Of a DNA stretch of 64,000 nt, positions 62,703 to 64,000 are shown piece after piece. Below the pieces are notes generated by a model. The model was given only the letters and a program-made list of their open reading frames with translations. It did no database searches and was not told where the DNA came from. Source of the stretch: Listeria monocytogenes ATCC 19117 (lineage in GTDB: Bacteria; Bacillota; Bacilli; Lactobacillales; Listeriaceae); contig NC_018584.1 in the NCBI RefSeq assembly GCF_000307025.1, forward strand, positions 2,373,501 to 2,437,500, read 5' to 3'. Position 1 is the first letter of the stretch. Every line of letters starts with the position of its first letter. The position numbers were made by a program, and so were the translations under genes.

Positions 62703-63996
62703 CATGTTCTTTTATTCTAAGCGACTGAATCGCCCTTTCTACATCTACAAGATCTCTGTCAAAAAAAGCCAAAGAAATCGGAATAATCATCCCATCTACC
62801 GCTTCCTTCAATTCCATTTCACAGTTCGGATGGCAAAGCACAATCGTTGGCTCACTTGACTCCGTTAAAACCTGGTTCAACTCCTCCACTGAATTAAACA
62901 TCGTCTCATGCACCGTCACCTTCCGCCCCAGCTCCTGCTCCACCTGAAACTTACACGACTCGAAATTAATTAAATTAAAGGAAAAAATACAAATTTGCAC
63001 CGGATTGTTCCATTTATAAATCAGTGGATACAAATGAATCGTCAAATAATTAATGTGCGAATCAATTAATAATACTCGATATTCACTAGCCTCATTCCAG
63101 CGCTCCAAAACATTTTTCACAACCATATAAAGTGGCTCATACTTTTTATCCAGTAATCGCTCATTACTCGGAATAAGTCCCTGCAAATTAAACAACGTCT
63201 TCTTCAAAAAGTAACAAAGTGCCGCCCGAAAAAGCGAATGATTAACAACCTCCGGACCAAAATATTCCTCAAATAAATCAATCAAAACTTGTAAATCCGC
63301 ATTTTTCATTATCAACTCATTAAACTGCTCCAACTCCACCTTTTTCATGGAAGCATCAATGATACTAAAATTAGTCGAATAATAAATCAGCATTAAATAC
63401 AAGTAATCATTATATGAAAATTCCTGACCAAGCTCTTTTTCAAGTGTTTCCTTACTACTTTTCCGAACCATAGCAAGAAAGCTTGAAGACTCAATATATT
63501 TTTGACACTGTTCATCCAATATAATTGCACTAGTCGGAATATCCCTCTTAAACACCATCGAAATCAGCGACCGAAAATACGCATGACCTTCCGCATTATG
63601 CGCCAACGTATCAATATTAATCCGCAAATTCAACGTCGCCATAAAGTCATCAATCATTTGCTTCTCCTCATCCAAAAGTGGATAAATAAGCACACCATAT
63701 TCTGCTTGAAGAAGCGCAATCAAATACCGAACCCTGTATTCCTTCCCAGTAATTCGATTATTATCAAGTGTCAAATCAATTTCTCGAAGAAACGCTTCTA
63801 CCTTGTGCTTCAACCGATACGCATGCGAATGAGAAATAAAATACGTATCCATAAAATCTGTGAATTTGCGCTCCTCCACATTCGTAACAAAAAACGCCAC
63901 ACATTTCAAAAACATTGAGTTATCATATAACTTATACAAAACTTTCCGTTCCGTCGCCCCATTTTGCAACCGACATTGGTATACCCAATTATCCAC
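62674..63996 (-). CDS. RofA/Mga-like transcriptional regulator (start cut by window end)
   Basis: An open frame of 440 residues that continues in frame to the window edge, so the true start is probably outside. The first 110 residues (DTYFISHSHAYRLKHKVEAFLREIDLTLDNNRITGKEYRVRYLIALL) contain the Mga-type helix-turn-helix and its hinge. The long helical middle fits a PRD-like region, and the last 100 residues (VRVLLIDSHINYL-like, VTVHETMFNSVEEL, IVLCHPNCEM) resemble an EIIB-like fold. Such regulators in Firmicutes respond to sugar or stress state. It faces the gad operon; a regulatory link is possible but not shown. Confidence 0.75.
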   Translation of the reverse strand: MDNWVYQCRLQNGATERKVLYKLYDNSMFLKCVAFFVTNVEERKFTDFMDTYFISHSHAYRLKHKVEAFLREIDLTLDNNRITGKEYRVRYLIALLQAEYGVLIYPLLDEEKQMIDDFMATLNLRINIDTLAHNAEGHAYFRSLISMVFKRDIPTSAIILDEQCQKYIESSSFLAMVRKSSKETLEKELGQEFSYNDYLYLMLIYYSTNFSIIDASMKKVELEQFNELIMKNADLQVLIDLFEEYFGPEVVNHSLFRAALCYFLKKTLFNLQGLIPSNERLLDKKYEPLYMVVKNVLERWNEASEYRVLLIDSHINYLTIHLYPLIYKWNNPVQICIFSFNLINFESCKFQVEQELGRKVTVHETMFNSVEELNQVLTESSEPTIVLCHPNCEMELKEAVDGMIIPISLAFFDRDLVDVERAIQSLRIKEHDKRLAYLRG

Positions 63997-64000
63997 ACAT

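Overview
The window reads as chromosomal DNA of a low-GC Gram-positive rod of the genus Listeria, most likely Listeria monocytogenes. The reasons are the AT-rich composition, strong AGGAGG ribosome binding sites, and a gene order I recognise from memory of strain EGD-e (about lmo2238 to lmo2365): arpJ, the LhrA sRNA locus, addBA, comK, the fructose operon, tcyKLMN and the acid-resistance pair gadT2-gadD2. The important difference from EGD-e is that comK (30266-30874) is one uninterrupted frame. The A118-type prophage that splits this gene in EGD-e is absent. I see no rRNA, tRNA, CRISPR array, insertion sequence or prophage in the window.

Layout. 1-7.2 kb: the end of an MFS transporter, a GntR/YtrA-type regulator with an ABC exporter, and a small alkylation-damage group (Ogt, AdaA-like, AlkD-like) mixed with an RluA-type pseudouridine synthase, a VOC protein and an aldo/keto reductase. 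7.2-15.4 kb: a Pit phosphate transporter with its DUF47 partner, the ArpJ amino-acid ABC system, an aminotransferase, a HAD phosphatase, and a purine permease behind a PurR-like double box. 15.4-21.6 kb: a DJ-1/PfpI protein, the probable LhrA sRNA, an orphan lactose/cellobiose-type EIIA, the yitU-yitV-yitW-like set, a YitT-family membrane protein and a YisL-like protein. 21.6-30.9 kb: a YisK-like FAH protein with the addB-addA recombination nuclease genes, a small IDEAL-domain protein and comK.

30.9-39.9 kb: an XRE regulator, the fruR-fruB-fruA operon, aminopeptidase C, a DUF523 protein, the pseudouridine-catabolic pair psuK-psuG and an RsuA-type pseudouridine synthase. 39.9-47.8 kb: a nine-gene minus-strand operon under a divergent LysR gene. 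Its order (acetyltransferase, binding protein, two permeases, ATPase, luciferase-like monooxygenase, glutaredoxin-like protein, NtaA-like monooxygenase) matches the Bacillus subtilis ytmI-tcy-ytmO-ytnIJ operon for uptake and S-dealkylation of cysteine derivatives. 47.8-56 kb: a Na+/H+ antiporter with an odd leader, an amidohydrolase, an MFS transporter, an unassigned protein, and a DUF308 / NagB-like / HAD trio. 56-64 kb: a giant YhgE/Pip protein with its Rrf2 regulator, gadT2-gadD2 preceded by an uncatalogued 22-codon ORF, and the start of a RofA/Mga-like regulator that runs off the end.

Most genes are ordinary core genes. The best leads are the gadT2 leader ORF, the antiporter leader, an orphan terminator before the phosphate transporter genes, a long palindrome between comK and its neighbour, and the variant cysteine-salvage operon. 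EGD-e locus names are from memory, and start codons were chosen from ribosome binding sites by eye.
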